Notes: generated by a model from the sequence alone, not told the origin. A stretch of 64,000 nt of DNA from Lysinibacillus antri (GCF_003977595.1 NZ_RYYR01000005.1:62001-126000), one strand, 5' to 3'. Counted from the first letter of the stretch, positions 17,080 through 28,170 are shown. Made by a program: numbers and translations.

Positions 17080-17117
17080 TATATATAAAGTATAAAACCG
17101 AAAAGGAGAGGAATTTA

Positions 17118-18128
17118 ATGAAAGCAGCTGTAGTTAATGAGTTTAACAAATCGTTAGAAATTAAGGAGGTTGAAAAGCCAACATTAGAAAGCGGTGAAAT
17201 TTTAGTAAAGATAGAAGCTTGTGGTGTTTGCCATACGGATTTACACGCAGCTCATGGAGATTGGCCAGTGAAACCGAAATTACCTCTTATCCCTGGTCAT
17301 GAAGGTGTTGGTGTTGTTGTTGAGATTGCGAAAGATGTAACGTCTATTAAAGTTGGAGATCGCGTTGGGATTCCTTGGTTGTATTCAGCATGTGGTGACT
17401 GTGAATATTGCTTAGCTGGACAAGAAACACTTTGCCCAAATCAACTCAATGGTGGCTACTCTGTTGATGGTGGGTATGCGGAATATTGTAAAGCTCCCGC
17501 AGATTATGTTGCTCGTATTCCAGAAAACGTTGACCCTGTTGAAATTGCACCGATTTTATGTGCAGGTGTAACAACGTATAAAGCATTAAAGATTTCCGGG
17601 GCAAAACCAGGTGAATGGGTTGCGATTTATGGTATCGGCGGACTTGGCCATATTGCACTACAATACGCAAAAGCGATGGGATTGAATGTCGTTGCAGTGG
17701 ATATTAGTGATGACAAATCAAACTTAGCCATTGAGCTAGGCGCCGATATTGCCATTAACGGTTTAAAAGAAGATCCAGTTGAAGTAATCAAAGAAAAAGT
17801 AGGTGGTGTTCATGCAGCGATAAGTGTTGCGGTTAGTAAAAAAGCATTTGAACAAGCCTACCAATCTGTTAAACGTGGTGGTACTCTAGTCGTAGTTGGG
17901 TTACCAAATGATGAACTACCAATTCCAATTTTCGATACTGTATTAAACGCAGTAACTGTAAAAGGCTCAATCGTAGGTACGAGAAAAGATATGCAAGAGG
18001 CGATTGATTTTGCTGCGCGTGGCAAAGTTCGTGCAATCATTGAAACGGCTGAACTAGATAATATTAACGATGTATTTAAAAGAATGGAAGAAGGAAAAAT
18101 TAACGGGCGCATTGTTTTAACATTATAA
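17118..18128 (+). CDS. adhA: Zinc-dependent alcohol dehydrogenase, AdhA/AdhT type
   Basis: 336-residue medium-chain NAD-dependent alcohol dehydrogenase. Catalytic zinc ligands are C38 (GVCHTD), H61 (PGHEGVG) and C148 (PILCAG); structural zinc ligands are C92, C95, C98 and C106. The Rossmann motif is GIGGLGH. Overall it resembles the AdhT/AdhA enzymes of Geobacillus and Bacillus acting on ethanol and other primary alcohols. AAAAGGAGAGG precedes the ATG. It has its own sigma-54 promoter and terminator, while the regulators lie downstream beyond a dispersed element. Confidence 0.93.
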   Translation: MKAAVVNEFNKSLEIKEVEKPTLESGEILVKIEACGVCHTDLHAAHGDWPVKPKLPLIPGHEGVGVVVEIAKDVTSIKVGDRVGIPWLYSACGDCEYCLAGQETLCPNQLNGGYSVDGGYAEYCKAPADYVARIPENVDPVEIAPILCAGVTTYKALKISGAKPGEWVAIYGIGGLGHIALQYAKAMGLNVVAVDISDDKSNLAIELGADIAINGLKEDPVEVIKEKVGGVHAAISVAVSKKAFEQAYQSVKRGGTLVVVGLPNDELPIPIFDTVLNAVTVKGSIVGTRKDMQEAIDFAARGKVRAIIETAELDNINDVFKRMEEGKINGRIVLTL

Positions 18129-18146
18129 TTCAATTTTAAGTATGCT

Positions 18147-18187
18147 AGGTTGTTCAAGTCGATCATTTCGAGTTGAGCAACCTTTTT
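18147..18187 (+). terminator. Terminator of adhA
   Basis: AGGTTGTTCAA pairs with TTGAGCAACCT (one G-U pair), followed by a T5 run. Confidence 0.85.
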
Positions 18188-18382
18188 ATCTTCCTTCAGT
18201 AGAAGACTCCCACTTCTACTGAAGGAAGATAAAGCCCCGGCGGATGTCACAGATTTCGTAAAGGAATTTGTAGGATGTTAGCCTAAGAACGTCATATCCT
18301 GTGACAACGGCTAACTGACCTGCATCGTGCAGACCCAAACACGAGTCCGAAATCTGGACGCAATTACGCCAAGGTGTAATTG
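18185..18382. repeat. Composite dispersed element with perfect 21-bp inverted repeat
   Basis: This occupies most of the 411-bp gap between adhA and the iron-type ADH gene. It opens with a perfect inverted repeat (18185-18205 with 18213-18233, 7-base loop). Next comes the 29-bp segment shared with 14968-14996 (here 18234-18262), then GC-richer DNA with a small dyad CAATTAC/GTAATTG (18361-18382). No protein is encoded that I can support. It looks like an inserted non-autonomous element. The remaining 18383-18539 presumably holds the promoter of the next gene; I could not pick one. Confidence 0.65.
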
Positions 18383-18539
18383 ATTGTTTAGAAAAGCACG
18401 ATTGATCGTCATTATGAGACAAATCGATGTCGCATTGATGTCGATATCCCTAAACTTATACTTTCCTACACTCGAAAAAAAGGGATTATACCCTTTATAT
18501 GGAATACAACATATAGTTGATTTTTTGGAGGAGGTACAT

Positions 18540-19688
18540 ATGAACGTTCATAAATTTGTATTACCAGAAATCATTTTCGGAAACCACACCATTTCTCAAA
18601 TTGGGGATTGTTGTTTACGATTAGGTGCATCCAATGTACTCATTGTAAGTGATGAAGGCATATTAGAGGCTGGTTGGCTTGATAAAGTCGTAAAAGTGTG
18701 TGAAGAGGTAGGATTGCAATATACAACCTTTACAGATATCACTGTGAATCCTAAAGACCACGAAGTCGAAAAAGGTAGAGAAATTTACTTAGAAAAAAAT
18801 TGTGATGCTGTCATCGGAGTTGGTGGAGGAAGTACCATTGACGCTGCAAAAGCAATCGCACTCCTTTCTACAAATGGAGGACATATTCGTGATTATGAAG
18901 GGGTCGACAAAATAAAGCATCCCCTCCCTCCCCAAATTATGGTTCCAACTACAGCAGGTTCTGGATCTGAGGTTTCGCAATTTTCCATTATTTTAAATAC
19001 AAAAGAACGAAAAAAAATGACAATCATTTCAAAATCATTGATACCTGATATTGCCATTGTTGATCCTAAAACACTTGTAACAAAAAATACTCATCTTACC
19101 ATTTCAACCGGAATTGATGTATTAACACATGGAATTGAATCTTATATTAGTTTAGCCGCAACACCTTTAACGGATGTTCACGCAAAAAATGCAATATCTC
19201 TTGTAGGCAAATATTTGCGATGTTCTGTAGCATCACAATTTAATAAAGAAGCGAAAACTCATATGGCGATGGCAAGTTTACAAGCTGGAATTGCATTTTC
19301 AAACGCAATTTTAGGCGCAGTCCATGCGATGAGCCATGCAGTAGGTGGAAGATATCCAATTTTACATGGAGACATTAACTCCATACTTCTTCCACATGTG
19401 ATGGAATATAACTTACTAGCAAATACTGATAAGTTTTCTGATATTGCTTATCTACTAGGACATAAGGATTTTACTATTTCAAAAATGGAAGCAGGAAAGA
19501 TCTCAATTGATTTAGTAAAACAATTAATCGTTGACATAGGCGCTCCACAAAAACTATCAGAATTACAAGTTGAAGATAAAGAAATTTCTACAATGAGCTA
19601 TACTGCCCTCCACGATGCATGTATGTTGACAAATCCAAGAGATGTCACAGTCGAAGCCATTGAAGAACTTTTCAGAAAGGCCTGGTAG
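18540..19688 (+). CDS. Iron-type alcohol dehydrogenase
   Basis: 382 residues, the usual length for group III Fe-dependent alcohol dehydrogenases (methanol/1,3-propanediol dehydrogenase type). The nucleotide motif is GGGSTID (95-101). Metal ligands by family pattern are D193 and H197 (GIDVLTHGIES), H262 and H276 (HAMSHAVGG...LHGD). It reduces aldehydes or oxidises primary alcohols with NAD. ATG 18540 follows GGAGGAGGTACAT; the frame stays open for 52 more codons upstream, but that part overlaps the dispersed element. A histidine kinase gene starts two bases after its stop, so the three genes probably form an operon. Confidence 0.92.
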   Translation: MNVHKFVLPEIIFGNHTISQIGDCCLRLGASNVLIVSDEGILEAGWLDKVVKVCEEVGLQYTTFTDITVNPKDHEVEKGREIYLEKNCDAVIGVGGGSTIDAAKAIALLSTNGGHIRDYEGVDKIKHPLPPQIMVPTTAGSGSEVSQFSIILNTKERKKMTIISKSLIPDIAIVDPKTLVTKNTHLTISTGIDVLTHGIESYISLAATPLTDVHAKNAISLVGKYLRCSVASQFNKEAKTHMAMASLQAGIAFSNAILGAVHAMSHAVGGRYPILHGDINSILLPHVMEYNLLANTDKFSDIAYLLGHKDFTISKMEAGKISIDLVKQLIVDIGAPQKLSELQVEDKEISTMSYTALHDACMLTNPRDVTVEAIEELFRKAW

Positions 19689-19690
19689 AC

Positions 19691-21340
19691 TTGGTACTAA
19701 AAGAACGAGAATCATTAATTGGTAAATTGACAGGAATACAATCTTCAAAGAAAAGCTATTACAGTGAATTGAAAGTTACGGTAGAAGAATTAAAAAAGAA
19801 AAATATGCAATTAGAAGTCATCAATGAAGTCACGCAAAGTCTTAATATTGAAATGTCAATTGATGAAATGCTAAAAAACATCTTTGAAAAAATAAAACCC
19901 TTTATTGCAATCGAGCGAATGAGCTTGTCCTTGTATGAAAATAATCAACTAGTTTTATCAAACGTCTTTCCATTAGATTCCTTTTACTTTCCTATGGGAT
20001 ATGTGTTTGAAAAAGAAAAATCTCTCTATTGGCAATCCATCCTTACTTTAGAAAAAGTACTATTTAAAATGGAAAATCACACGCCAATTTATATAGAAGA
20101 AAAAGCATATCAGTCGTTAGGCATTCAAAGTATTCTCATTATCCCTCTTGTAAGTAAAAAAGCAGTCATTGGCGTTTTAAGTATTGGAAGAAAAGAATTA
20201 AACCATTTTAGTGAAGATGATTTATCATTTCTTCAACAACTTTCAGATCAAATTGCTGTCTGTTTTGAAAATGTACAGTTGTACCATAAAGTTTTAAACT
20301 CAAAAAAGGAATGGGAAGAAACCTTTCGTGCAGTATCAGATATGATTTTCATTACTGATACAAATGGGATCATTTTAAAATGTAATACTTCGGCAATAAA
20401 TTTTTTTGACACTTCTATCATTGGCCAGGACCTACAAACAATACTTGATCTACCTAGAACAAACAACTATTTTTTATCGAGTATATCTATTGAGGAAAAT
20501 TTTTATCAAGAGTTTCATTTCAATCACCATCTTTTTGAATTGCGTGCATATCCAATTTATAACAACGTTCAACAAGTATATTCATTTATCATTTATATTA
20601 TTGATATTACTGAAAAAAGAAAAATGGAGGCACAGCTTATTCAATCAGGAAAATTGGCAGCTATTGGAGAAATTGCAGCAGGGATAGCACACGAATTAAA
20701 TAACCCTTTAACCGCGATTCTTGGAAATTCGCAATTACTTTTACGTGATGCAAAATCAGACGATCGATCCCATAAACTATTATCAGGTATTTATACTTGT
20801 GGAAAAAGGTCTAAAAATATTATTCAAAATTTACTTACCTTTTCTCGCCAAGACGAGTATAGTTTTGATGAATTCTCCATAAATGATGCTGTAGAACAAG
20901 TATTGGAAATAATTGGAGATCAATTCAAAAAACAAAATATTACGATTGAAAAGCAACTGCAATTGAACATAAATAGTGTTTACGGGAATATCCAGCAAAT
21001 AGGACAAATTATCCTAAACTTGTTAATCAACGCAAAAGATGCCCTTGAAGAGAAAAATACCCCTAAAAAAATCATTTCCATTGAAACAAAAGAATTTTAT
21101 GATAAAGCAAAAAAATGGGTCGTTCTCACAATAAAAGATAATGGGAATGGTATTCAACCACATCAATTGCAAGATATTTTTAACCCTTTTTTCACCACAA
21201 AAGAACCTGGTAAAGGAACAGGACTGGGTCTATCGGTTAGCTTGGGGATAGCAGAAAAACATAATGGATTGATAGAAGTGGATAGTAAATACAAAGAAGG
21301 TAGTGAATTCAGCTTAAAACTACCAATTAAATTCCAATAG
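19691..21340 (+). CDS. GAF-PAS sensor histidine kinase, NtrB-like
   Basis: 549 residues with no membrane helices. Order: short coiled-coil lead (about 15-45), GAF domain (about 50-195), PAS domain (about 210-305), HisKA domain with H334 in AHELNNPLTAI, and HATPase domain with N box (NLLINAKDAL) and G boxes (IKDNGNGI, GKGTGLGL). It is a cytoplasmic sensor whose GAF/PAS ligand is unknown; context suggests alcohols, aldehydes or redox state. TTG start with a GAAAGG site. It sits between the Fe-ADH gene and the NtrC-like regulator that it should phosphorylate. Confidence 0.9.
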   Translation: MVLKERESLIGKLTGIQSSKKSYYSELKVTVEELKKKNMQLEVINEVTQSLNIEMSIDEMLKNIFEKIKPFIAIERMSLSLYENNQLVLSNVFPLDSFYFPMGYVFEKEKSLYWQSILTLEKVLFKMENHTPIYIEEKAYQSLGIQSILIIPLVSKKAVIGVLSIGRKELNHFSEDDLSFLQQLSDQIAVCFENVQLYHKVLNSKKEWEETFRAVSDMIFITDTNGIILKCNTSAINFFDTSIIGQDLQTILDLPRTNNYFLSSISIEENFYQEFHFNHHLFELRAYPIYNNVQQVYSFIIYIIDITEKRKMEAQLIQSGKLAAIGEIAAGIAHELNNPLTAILGNSQLLLRDAKSDDRSHKLLSGIYTCGKRSKNIIQNLLTFSRQDEYSFDEFSINDAVEQVLEIIGDQFKKQNITIEKQLQLNINSVYGNIQQIGQIILNLLINAKDALEEKNTPKKIISIETKEFYDKAKKWVVLTIKDNGNGIQPHQLQDIFNPFFTTKEPGKGTGLGLSVSLGIAEKHNGLIEVDSKYKEGSEFSLKLPIKFQ

Positions 21341-21357
21341 AAAGGTAGTGTTCATTT

Positions 21358-22788
21358 TTGAAGCGTATTTTAATTATGGACGACGAAATTGAAGTTGGAA
21401 ATTTCTTTCGTCATTTACTGGAAGAAAAAGGATTTAACATAAAGACTGCAGTTAACAAAAACGAATTTACTACATTAATTTCTGAACTTTCTTTTGACCT
21501 AGCATTGATTGATATGAAACTGCCAGATTCAAATGGTATCCAATTATTAAAACAATTAAAAAAATCTCAACCAATGTGTAAAGCTATTATCATGACAGGC
21601 TACAGTACAGTGAAAACAGCCGTTGAAGCTTTGAAAAATGGGGCTAATGACTATATCGAAAAACCTTTTGATGATTTGGAGCTATTAGAAAAAACATTGG
21701 ACAATTTTCTAAGTACTGAATACATTTCAAATCGAACAGAAACAAATCAACTAGCTACCACAATTGGCTTTATCATTGGCGAAAATGCAGCTATGAATGA
21801 ACTTGCCAAACTAGCAGAAAAAATTGCAAAAAAGAATATTAATATACTCATTGAAGGGGAAACGGGGACGGGTAAAGATGTACTTGCCAACTTTATTCAT
21901 CATATAAGTCAACGATATAACCAACCTTTTATTCGAATTAATTGTGGCGCAATTCCGGAAACATTACTAGAAAGTGAATTATTTGGTCATGAAAAAGGAG
22001 CCTTTACGGGAGCAGTAAAATTAAAAAAAGGGATATTTGAAATTGCAGATAACGGAACTCTATTTTTAGATGAAATTGGTGAAGCGAGCTTAGGAATTCA
22101 AGTTCAATTGTTGCGAGTATTAGAAACTGGCGAATATTATCGTGTTGGTGGTGAAGCTGTCCGTAAAACGAACACCCGCATTATTGCGGCAACAAATAAA
22201 AACTTAGTACAAGCTGTAGAAGAAAAAACATTTCGTGAAGATTTATTATACCGATTAGATGTTGTAAAACTGAATATCCCCCCATTACGGAAAAGAATTG
22301 AAGATTTAAATCTATATTTAAATTATTTTTTACAAAAGGTAAATGCAAGTCATCTAACGTTTTCAGGAGAAAGTTTAGAAATAATGAGAAACTACATGTG
22401 GCCAGGAAATGTCCGCGAACTATTTAATATTGTCAAGCGAGCCGCTGCTTTAGTGGATGAAGGTGAAACGATTGTCACTCCAAAATATTTGCCAGAAAAA
22501 CTTCTACAAAACAACCATCAAAATGAGGACAATTATCAAATGAATGATGAATTTGAATCCTTCATAACGAGCTGGACAAAAAATATTTTATCTTTATGGG
22601 ATGGACACAATGATATTGAGTTAGATGATGTCTTATTTTCTGTAAAGGAATTAGAAAAACAAGTCGGACGTTCATTTGTTTTAAAATCATTAAAAAATCA
22701 TGTTGGTGATCGAAAGAAAACAGCCGATTCATTGAACATCACAACTCGCCAATTAAAATATTTACTTAATGAAAAAGGGAAAATTTAA
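21358..22788 (+). CDS. NtrC-family sigma-54 activator with receiver domain
   Basis: 476 residues. Receiver domain: D8/D9, phosphoacceptor D52 (ALIDMKLP), K102 region (IEKPF). AAA+ domain: Walker A GETGTGKD, sigma-54 contact loop GAFTGA (about 219-224), Walker B LFLDEIG. A C-terminal Fis-type helix-turn-helix (about 445-470; KKTADSLNITTRQLKYLL) completes it. Intact GAFTGA means it should activate sigma-54 holoenzyme. The near-consensus sigma-54 promoter at 17063 in front of adhA is the obvious local target. TTG start 17 bases after the kinase stop. Confidence 0.93.
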   Translation: MKRILIMDDEIEVGNFFRHLLEEKGFNIKTAVNKNEFTTLISELSFDLALIDMKLPDSNGIQLLKQLKKSQPMCKAIIMTGYSTVKTAVEALKNGANDYIEKPFDDLELLEKTLDNFLSTEYISNRTETNQLATTIGFIIGENAAMNELAKLAEKIAKKNINILIEGETGTGKDVLANFIHHISQRYNQPFIRINCGAIPETLLESELFGHEKGAFTGAVKLKKGIFEIADNGTLFLDEIGEASLGIQVQLLRVLETGEYYRVGGEAVRKTNTRIIAATNKNLVQAVEEKTFREDLLYRLDVVKLNIPPLRKRIEDLNLYLNYFLQKVNASHLTFSGESLEIMRNYMWPGNVRELFNIVKRAAALVDEGETIVTPKYLPEKLLQNNHQNEDNYQMNDEFESFITSWTKNILSLWDGHNDIELDDVLFSVKELEKQVGRSFVLKSLKNHVGDRKKTADSLNITTRQLKYLLNEKGKI

Positions 22789-22826
22789 AGGGGCATTTCC
22801 TCATTTATTGAGGATGCCCCTTTTTA
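22789..22826. terminator. Bidirectional terminator between the activator gene and tkt
   Basis: AAAGGGGCATTTCCTCA pairs with TGAGGATGCCCCTTTTT around a 5-base loop. It serves both convergent genes. Confidence 0.9.
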
Positions 22827-22831
22827 TCACC

Positions 22832-24826
22832 TTATAATGCCTTCACTTTCGCTACAACATTATCCACAGTGAAACCATATTTCTCCATAACAATTTCGCC
22901 TGGAGCACTTGCACCGAATTGATCGATTGCTAATACATCGCCTTCAAAGCCTGTGTATTTATGCCAACCGAATGAAGAGCCCATTTCGATCGCTAAACGT
23001 TTTGTTACTGCTTTTGGAAGAACTGATTCTTTATACTCTGCGGATTGTTGCTCGAAACGATCCATTGCTGGCATTGAAACAACAGACGCATCAATTCCTT
23101 CAGCTTGTAATTTTGCTTGTGCTTCCACTGCAAGAGAAACTTCTGAACCTGTAGCAATTAAGATTGCATCTGGCGTCTCTTTTGTTGCTGGTGATACAAC
23201 ATAGGCACCTTTTGCTACACCGTCTTTTGCAAGTTCTGCTGATTTCGCAAGAACCGGTAAATTTTGACGAGAAAGAACTAATACAGTTGGAACGTCTTTA
23301 GAACTTACTGCTAATTTCCAAGCTTCCGCCGATTCGTTCGCATCAGCTGGACGAATTACAGATAGATTTGGCATTGCACGTAAAGATGCTAAATGTTCGA
23401 TTGGTTCGTGCGTTGGGCCGTCTTCCCCTACTGCGATTGAATCGTGCGTAAATACATATGTTACAGGTAAGCCCATTAATGCAGATAAACGAACTGCAGG
23501 ACGAACATAATCCGAGAATACGAAGAACGTACCACCGAATACGTTTAATCCACCATGTAATGCCATACCATTTAATGCAGCACCCATCGCAAATTCACGA
23601 ACTCCAAACCAAATGTTGCGGCCTTCAGGTGTTTCTGGTGAGAAGTCGCCAGCACCTTTCATCGTTGTTTTATTTGATCCAGCAAGGTCAGCACTTCCGC
23701 CAAAGAATGAAGGAACTTTTTTCGCTAATGCATTGATTACATCTCCAGAAGATGAACGCGTTGCAACTGATTTACCAGCCTCATAAACAGGTACTTCTGC
23801 ATCAAAATCAGCAGGAAGTTCGTTGTTCATTGCTTTAATAAACTGATCAGCTAATTCAGGATACTCTGCTTTGTAGCTTTCAAATTTTGCATTCCATTCT
23901 GCTTCTGGTGCAGCTCCTTGTGTTTCAGCTGCAGCTTTGAAAGTAGCATAAACTTCTTCAGGAATTTGGAAAGGCTCGTGTCCCCAACCATAAGCTGATT
24001 TTGTAAGTACTACTTCGTCAGCGCCAAGTGGAGCACCGTGTGAATCAGCTTTACCTGATTTATTTGGAGAACCAAATCCAATAACAGTTTTCACTTCAAT
24101 TAATGTTGGTTTGCCTTTTGATTGTTTTGCTTGTTCAATTGCTGTATTGATGGCATCAATATCTGTACCATCCGCAACATGAAGATAGTTCCAACCATAA
24201 GACTCAAAACGTTTTTGTACGTTTTCAGAGAATGATTTTGCTAAATCCCCATCTAAAGAAATATCATTTGAATCGTAAAGTACGATTAATTTTTCTAATT
24301 GTAAATGTCCTGCTAGAGAAATCGCCTCAGCAGCAACACCTTCCATTAAATCACCATCTCCACATAATGCAAATGTGTAATGGTCTACAATGTCATGACC
24401 TGGTTTGTTATATGTAGCAGCTAAATGTTTTTCCGCCATTGCCATACCAACAGTCATCGCGATCCCTTGTCCAAGTGGGCCTGTTGTTGCTTCAACCCCA
24501 ACAGTATGACCATATTCAGGATGTCCTGGAGTTTTTGATCCCCATTGACGGAAGTTTTTAATTTCTTCCATATCTAAGCCGTAGCCACCTAAATGTAATA
24601 GGCTATATAGTAACATTGAACCATGACCAGCAGATAATACGAAACGATCACGGTTATACCATGTTGGATTTTGTGGGTTATGGCGTAATTGCTTCGTCCA
24701 TAACGTATATGCCATTGGTGCAGCACCCATTGGTAAACCTGGGTGACCAGAATTTGCTTTTTCGATTGCATCAATTGATAGTGTTCGGATTGCATTAATT
24801 GCTTGTAAATCCGCGTTTTGTGCCAT
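22832..24826 (-). CDS. tkt: Transketolase
   Basis: 664-residue thiamine-diphosphate enzyme of the pentose phosphate pathway, transferring two-carbon ketol units between sugar phosphates. ThDP-binding signatures are present: [15 protein letters not shown] near the N-terminus, and [19 protein letters not shown] (ThDP/Mg motif, about 154-172). The central pyrimidine-domain motif [16 protein letters not shown] and [12 protein letters not shown] are also typical. Length matches bacterial Tkt. It lies upstream of the stretch that reaches sirA and downstream of ynzC, the B. subtilis order except for the large insertion. Confidence 0.96.
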   Translation of the reverse strand: MAQNADLQAINAIRTLSIDAIEKANSGHPGLPMGAAPMAYTLWTKQLRHNPQNPTWYNRDRFVLSAGHGSMLLYSLLHLGGYGLDMEEIKNFRQWGSKTPGHPEYGHTVGVEATTGPLGQGIAMTVGMAMAEKHLAATYNKPGHDIVDHYTFALCGDGDLMEGVAAEAISLAGHLQLEKLIVLYDSNDISLDGDLAKSFSENVQKRFESYGWNYLHVADGTDIDAINTAIEQAKQSKGKPTLIEVKTVIGFGSPNKSGKADSHGAPLGADEVVLTKSAYGWGHEPFQIPEEVYATFKAAAETQGAAPEAEWNAKFESYKAEYPELADQFIKAMNNELPADFDAEVPVYEAGKSVATRSSSGDVINALAKKVPSFFGGSADLAGSNKTTMKGAGDFSPETPEGRNIWFGVREFAMGAALNGMALHGGLNVFGGTFFVFSDYVRPAVRLSALMGLPVTYVFTHDSIAVGEDGPTHEPIEHLASLRAMPNLSVIRPADANESAEAWKLAVSSKDVPTVLVLSRQNLPVLAKSAELAKDGVAKGAYVVSPATKETPDAILIATGSEVSLAVEAQAKLQAEGIDASVVSMPAMDRFEQQSAEYKESVLPKAVTKRLAIEMGSSFGWHKYTGFEGDVLAIDQFGASAPGEIVMEKYGFTVDNVVAKVKAL

Positions 24827-24964
24827 TATTTGACATCCTTTCTCGTACGAATGTTTATACTTTTACAGTTTAGACAAGATTGTCAAAGAAAACAATCCAT
24901 TTTGCATACATTTTTGGATTTATGACATACTTTTTACAATTGTGCTACATTATTGGCAATGATC

Positions 24965-25195
24965 CTAATTTAATTTACTCTTTTGAATTTGTTTAATTTT
25001 CTCCGGGGTAACTTCATTCCCATTTGAATCGTAGACTTGTACATTTTCGATTGTATTTCGGAAAGAATTACGGAAGGATTCTAAATATTCTTTGCGAAGA
25101 AGTGTACGTTCTTTTGCATCTGCCTCTGTTAATGTTCCTTCTTTTGCTTTTTTTGATAACTCATTAATTCGTTCAATTTTTTCTTTTGATAACAT
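24965..25195 (-). CDS. ynzC: YnzC-like protein (DUF896)
   Basis: 76-residue helical protein with the DUF896 pattern: KIERINELSKKAKEGTLT (helix-loop-helix start), LRKEYLESFRNS and a C-terminal GNEVTPEKIKQIQ. In B. subtilis ynzC belongs to the SOS operon yneA-yneB-ynzC; here a hairpin separates it from yneB. ATG 25195 has AAAGGTGAG upstream and matches the family length; an in-frame ATG at 25213 is less likely. Function unknown. Confidence 0.88.
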   Translation of the reverse strand: MLSKEKIERINELSKKAKEGTLTEADAKERTLLRKEYLESFRNSFRNTIENVQVYDSNGNEVTPEKIKQIQKSKLN

Positions 25196-25280
25196 ATTTT
25201 TCTCACCTTTCATTACCCATTACTTTAAAAGGTAAGTAAAAATGTGAGGAAGCGCAAGTATTTCACCTTATTTATTTAAA

Positions 25281-25305
25281 AGAAAAAGCATCAAATTAAG
25301 ATGCT
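25281..25305 (-). terminator. Hairpin between yneB and ynzC
   Basis: AGCATC pairs with GATGCT around AAATTAA, with T5 on the minus strand side. It probably ends or attenuates the yneA-yneB transcript before ynzC. Confidence 0.65.
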
Positions 25306-25356
25306 ATCATTTTGTGTAATATTTTATTAGTAATCCACAAACACCTGATTTACGTT

Positions 25357-26351
<995 letters not shown>

Positions 26352-26367
26352 ACTTTCAACTCCTAAT

Positions 26368-26447
26368 CGAATGTTTGTTCGGAATGTACGTTCTTAATTT
26401 AATACGAACACATGTTTTTGTCAATAAAAATTTCGAACCTATGTTTG
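26368..26447. promoter_or_regulatory. Cluster of LexA (SOS) boxes between yneA and lexA
   Basis: Matches to CGAACRNRYGTTYG occur at 26368-26381 (CGAATGTTTGTTCG), 26405-26418 (CGAACACATGTTTT) and 26434-26447 (CGAACCTATGTTTG). A weaker one abuts the first at 26381-26394 (GGAATGTACGTTCT). The outer sites face yneA and lexA respectively, giving shared SOS control and LexA autoregulation. Confidence 0.9.
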
Positions 26448-26519
26448 CATTTCTAATCTTTCACTGCTATACTATATGTAACTAATAGAGATACATATTC
26501 ACATAAAGAGGTGAGAAAG

Positions 26520-27140
26520 TTGAAAAAAGTATCAAAAAGGCAAGAAGATATACTAGCTTTTATTAAAGAAGAAGTTCGCACGAAAGGTTATCCACCATCT
26601 GTTCGGGAAATTGGAGAAGCAGTTGGTCTTGCATCAAGTTCGACTGTTCATGGCCACCTTGAACGTTTAGAAAGCAAGGGATTAATTCGCCGAGACCCTA
26701 CAAAACCCCGCGCAATTGAAATATTAGATAACGACAATAAATCCGTTCAAAAGCAATCGGTCGTTCACGTTCCTCTTGTTGGGAAAGTTACTGCGGGGCT
26801 ACCAATTACAGCTATTGAAAATATAGAAGAGTATTTCCCTCTACCAGACACGTATGGCGCTGGAGAAGAAAATCTATTTATGCTAGAGGTTATGGGAGAA
26901 TCTATGATCGAAGCCGGTATCCTTGATGGAGACTATGTGGTAGTAAAACAAACTTCTACAGCGAATAACGGGGATATCGTTGTTGCCATGACAGAGGACG
27001 ATGAAGCAACAGTAAAACGATTCTTTAAAGAAAAAACACATTTCCGATTACAACCCGAAAACTCAAGCATGGACCCGATTCTAGTAAATCAAGTAACGAT
27101 TTTAGGTAAAGTCGTTGGATTATATAGACAAATTCATTAA
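26520..27140 (+). CDS. lexA: SOS repressor LexA
   Basis: 206 residues. N-terminal winged helix-turn-helix ([23 protein letters not shown] region), then the self-cleaving peptidase domain: cleavage site A92-G93, catalytic S128 (GESMIEAG) and K166 (ATVKRFF). RecA-stimulated autocleavage derepresses the SOS regulon. I chose TTG 26520, which has AGAGGTGA at good spacing and yields the family length (B. subtilis LexA 205); a GTG three codons upstream overlaps that site. Divergent from yneA across the LexA boxes. Confidence 0.95.
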   Translation: MKKVSKRQEDILAFIKEEVRTKGYPPSVREIGEAVGLASSSTVHGHLERLESKGLIRRDPTKPRAIEILDNDNKSVQKQSVVHVPLVGKVTAGLPITAIENIEEYFPLPDTYGAGEENLFMLEVMGESMIEAGILDGDYVVVKQTSTANNGDIVVAMTEDDEATVKRFFKEKTHFRLQPENSSMDPILVNQVTILGKVVGLYRQIH

Positions 27141-27187
27141 AAAAGTTGTCGCTTTGGTCTTTAGGAGACTGAAGTGACAACTTTTTT
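27141..27187 (+). terminator. Terminator of lexA
   Basis: AAAAGTTGTC pairs with GACAACTTTT, with further pairing inside, followed by TTTATTTT. Confidence 0.85.
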
Positions 27188-27209
27188 ATTTTGGTTGGAT
27201 TTGGATGGG

Positions 27210-27391
27210 GTGTGAGTGTTTGAATTCTGGTTGTGGGCGCTTGGCTTCCGGTTGTGGGCGTTTGGCTCCTGGTTGTGGGCGCTTGCTTCCGGTTGTGGGC
27301 GTTTGGCTCCGGGTTGTGGGCGCTTAGGTTCCTCTTTTGATCACTTACTCGGATTTCTGATCACTTAGCAACTACTTTGGATCACTTACCT
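27210..27391. repeat. Tandem array, 20-21-bp period (family A), copy 2
   Basis: About eight or nine units between convergent lexA and the amidohydrolase gene. The first part repeats GGTTGTGGGCGCTTGG/GGTTGTGGGCGTTTGG; the last part repeats GATCACTTA with variable tails. The same two cores (GGGCGCTT and GATCACTTA) occur in 357-484, so the arrays are related. Confidence 0.8.
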
Positions 27392-27392
27392 G

Positions 27393-28112
27393 CTATTTAA
27401 CATTTTTCCCTGTTCCCCCACACGCTTCAATAAACGCTCTAAACAATTCTCGAGAATGCGTATCCCCTTTTACCGCCATTTCTTCCGGATGCCATTGTAC
27501 CGCGATACAGAAAGGATAATTTTCTAACTCCATCGCTTCAATAATGCCATCGCTTGCTCGACTAGACACCTTCAAAATATCCGAAACGTCTTTTACCGCT
27601 TGATGATGCAACGAATTCACCGCAATGCGATCTTTTCCCACAATTTTATGCAATATCGAACCTTGAACAACATCCACAAAATGACTTGGTTCATGTCGTA
27701 AAGCTTGTTGTTTATGAAGCAGGGGTTCTTGCTCATATTGGGCATTGATATCTTGATATAGGGTGCCTCCTAATGCAACATTTAATAGCTGAATTCCTCG
27801 GCAAATGGCGAAAATCGGCAGCTTTTTATTTAAGGCTGCATGCGCTAACGCAATTTCCACTTTATCGCGCTCGAGCATCACTTCACCTAATTGCGGATGG
27901 GGTTCTTCTTGAAAATAATGCGGGTGAACGTCAACCCCACCTGTTAACAACAATCCATCGATCACCTCCACCACTTGGGCAGCCTCTTTTTCGACGCCAA
28001 AAGGAATACAAAATGGCAATCCCCCAGCTTCTAATACGGATTGGACGTACGGAACATTTATATTATATTTCTCTTTGATCACGGTCATCGTTATTCCAAT
28101 GATTGGCTTCAT
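27393..28112 (-). CDS. Peptidase C26 glutamine amidotransferase-like hydrolase (PuuD-like)
   Basis: 239-residue class I glutamine amidotransferase fold, gamma-glutamyl-gamma-aminobutyrate hydrolase family. The nucleophile Cys is in FAICRGIQLLN, the His in VQWHPEEM, and the N-terminus MKPIIGITMT and the LLTGGVDVHP segment are typical. PuuD-type enzymes release GABA from gamma-glutamyl-GABA; no other putrescine catabolism gene is nearby, so the substrate is open. GGGGAGGTG precedes the ATG. It follows the pilD gene after a terminator, so it is probably a separate unit. Confidence 0.87.
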   Translation of the reverse strand: MKPIIGITMTVIKEKYNINVPYVQSVLEAGGLPFCIPFGVEKEAAQVVEVIDGLLLTGGVDVHPHYFQEEPHPQLGEVMLERDKVEIALAHAALNKKLPIFAICRGIQLLNVALGGTLYQDINAQYEQEPLLHKQQALRHEPSHFVDVVQGSILHKIVGKDRIAVNSLHHQAVKDVSDILKVSSRASDGIIEAMELENYPFCIAVQWHPEEMAVKGDTHSRELFRAFIEACGGTGKNVK

Positions 28113-28170
28113 ACAAGCACCTCCCCTATAAAATATTCGTGAGAGGCGAAATCATTCCTCACGCAAAAGA

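Noticed and set aside
18384-18539. N-terminal extension of 52 codons on the iron-type alcohol dehydrogenase
   Set aside because: The family starts at the MNVHKF residues, a strong GGAGGAGG site lies just before that ATG, and the extension overlaps the dispersed element.
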